Shown one piece after another: positions 6,010 through 7,140 of a stretch of 7,140 nucleotides of DNA. Position numbers and translations under genes: made by a program. Each line of letters opens with the position of its first letter. Position 1 is the stretch's first letter. The stretch covers positions 1 through 7,140 of the forward strand of contig JAUVKE010000128.1 in the NCBI GenBank assembly GCA_030592105.1, in the 5' to 3' direction. A model generated the notes under the pieces. It did no database searches. It had not been told where the DNA came from and was given only the letters and a program-made list of their open reading frames with translations. The stretch comes from Desulfobacteraceae bacterium (GTDB lineage Bacteria > Desulfobacterota > Desulfobacteria > Desulfobacterales > BuS5).

Positions 6010-6996
6010 TTACCTCCTGAATCTTAAGGAAAGATCCCCGCAAATAATTTTTTTAATTTTTCCCTGTTGATCCCTTAAATTTAACGAACCGTCCAGATTT
6101 ACAGATTCTGCCACACCTTTTTCAACAGTATCAAAGGATCTGATTTCAACGGGCATGTTGTTCACCAGTGAATATCTGTTCCACTGGCTGTGGATTTCAG
6201 AAAAATTCCCCTGGTTAATCAGGAGATATCCTTTTTCCATCTCTTCTAATATGGATTGCAGCAGATTAACCCTTGAAACTTTTTTGCCGAGTTCTTTAAA
6301 AAGGCTGGTGCCTATATCTTTTATTTCAGGATATGTGGCAGGATCAAAATTAACATTGATACCGATTCCGATTACTACATAGCTTACCATATCCTGCTGG
6401 GCATTAAACTCTGTAAGTATTCCGGCTGTTTTTTTCCAATTAATATAAATATCGTTGGGCCATTTTATCATGGCCTTTAATCCTGTATTCTGTTCGATTC
6501 CCTTAACAATAGCCAAAGATGCCAGCATTGTTGTTGAAAAGATATGGGGGGGTTGAATTTTCGGAAACAGAATAACAGACATGAGTATGTTTTTGCAAGA
6601 TGGGGAGATCCATTCCCTTGCAAGTCTTCCTCTTCCCTTTGTCTGTTCCTCGGCCACAACAATGCTCCCGTCCGGGGTCCCTTCCATTGCCAGTTTTTTT
6701 GCAATGAGATTGGTCGATTCCGTCTCCTTATAATAGTAGATAGTCTGCCCAATGGTTGAGGTGGCAAGGCCGTCTTTAATTTCTGCTGGAATCAATTTGT
6801 CAGGGGTGGAAAGGAGCAAATAGCCTTTTCCAGGGGAGGATTTAATAGAAAAACCTTCTTTTTTCAGCTTTTCCACATGTTTCCACACGCCTGCTCTGGA
6901 AATATTCAGTTTTTTTGCAATATTTTCTCCGGAAATATATCCGTCAGCTTTTTTAAGAAGTTTAAGCACAGCTTCGTTATAATCTGCAGTATTCAT
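6010..6996 (-). CDS. birA: bifunctional biotin--protein ligase / biotin-operon repressor
   Basis: A 328-aa cytosolic enzyme that makes biotinyl-5'-AMP and transfers biotin to the lysine of biotin carrier domains (E. coli BirA is 321 aa). An N-terminal winged helix-turn-helix spans about 5-62 (SGENIAKKLNISRAGVWKHV, then a SSPGKGYLL wing). The catalytic domain shows TESTN (92-96), GRGRLAREW (121-129), KWPND (178-182) with the following TAGILTE, and GIGINVN (210-216). A C-terminal SH3-like domain ends with GDLSLR. It is therefore the two-domain type able to bind DNA. It is the first gene of the cluster that contains the carrier it would modify. The ATG gives the expected N-terminus, although the upstream GGGA is weak and rather far. 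No biotin operator was recognised in the window. Confidence 0.95.
   Translation of the reverse strand: MNTADYNEAVLKLLKKADGYISGENIAKKLNISRAGVWKHVEKLKKEGFSIKSSPGKGYLLLSTPDKLIPAEIKDGLATSTIGQTIYYYKETESTNLIAKKLAMEGTPDGSIVVAEEQTKGRGRLAREWISPSCKNILMSVILFPKIQPPHIFSTTMLASLAIVKGIEQNTGLKAMIKWPNDIYINWKKTAGILTEFNAQQDMVSYVVIGIGINVNFDPATYPEIKDIGTSLFKELGKKVSRVNLLQSILEEMEKGYLLINQGNFSEIHSQWNRYSLVNNMPVEIRSFDTVEKGVAESVNLDGSLNLRDQQGKIKKIICGDLSLRFRR
6012..6018 (-). promoter_or_regulatory. strong ribosome binding site of the amidohydrolase gene
   Basis: AGGAGGT on the minus strand lies seven nt before GTG at 6004 and overlaps the final Arg codons and stop of birA. It decides the non-ATG start of the amidohydrolase and suggests coupled translation after birA. 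Confidence 0.85.
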
Positions 6997-7140
6997 TTTA
7001 TTGTCAATTTTCCCAGTAGTGTCCGGTTAGAAAGTTGCAAGAAAGAAAATACGGGAAGTTTAATTGTTTTTTCCGCTATTGCGAATAAATTTCTTGAATT
7101 TCTAAGTTTGCTCCGCCAAAATTGCGAAACTCGCTCGTGC
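6997..7140. other. upstream region of the minus-strand cluster; no gene
   Basis: These 144 nt should contain the promoter for birA and probably for the whole cluster. I could not assign convincing -35 and -10 boxes on the minus strand; TTGCAA near 7035-7040 has no good partner. The end of the window (GAAACTCGCT at 7126-7135) matches the loop of the hairpin at 86-175 in inverted orientation, so a repeat element may begin here and continue beyond the window. Confidence 0.4.

Noticed and set aside
6005..6043. TTG start for the amidohydrolase overlapping birA
   Set aside because: The AGGAGGT at 6012-6018 is perfectly placed for GTG at 6004, and the conserved IIDFHTH strand begins just after that GTG.

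Overview
The window looks like chromosomal DNA of an AT-rich anaerobic bacterium, most likely a Desulfobacterota (Desulfobacterales-type) sulfate reducer. This is an inference from the gene set: a Na+-translocating glutaconyl-CoA decarboxylase, typical of anaerobes that degrade aromatic compounds, glutarate or glutamate, lies next to an Ldh/YiaK-family oxidoreductase and dispersed hairpin repeats. I see no plasmid, phage or transposase genes, no tRNA or rRNA, and no CRISPR array.

Layout. Positions 1-300 are non-coding and hold a long, nearly perfect hairpin (86-175) and a possible promoter. An NAD(P)-dependent malate/lactate-dehydrogenase-family gene runs on the + strand (301-1293). It faces a long minus-strand gene cluster, and the gap between them (1294-1450) carries a perfect 12-bp hairpin. 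Read in its own direction, the minus-strand cluster is birA (6996-6010), an amidohydrolase (6004-5162), an unrecognised 98-aa protein (5165-4869), a 41-aa OadG-like membrane peptide (4837-4712), gcdB (4719-3601), a 72-aa biotin carrier (3528-3310) and gcdA (3184-1451). The first genes overlap or nearly touch (5-nt gap, 4-nt overlap, 31-nt gap, 8-nt overlap). The last two genes follow gaps of 72 and 125 nt, each containing a small hairpin. This spacing suggests one operon.

How the genes fit together. GcdA transfers the carboxyl group of glutaconyl-CoA to biotin on the small carrier. GcdB decarboxylates carboxybiotin in the membrane and exports Na+. The 41-aa peptide probably plays the OadG/GcdD assembly role. 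BirA would attach biotin to Lys37 of the carrier. The roles of the amidohydrolase and the 98-aa protein are unknown.

The points most worth attention are the very small decarboxylase accessory subunits (41-aa OadG-like peptide, linkerless 72-aa carrier), biotin ligase in the same cluster as its likely substrate, loss of the expected active-site histidines in the dehydrogenase-family protein, and the 90-nt hairpin at the left end.
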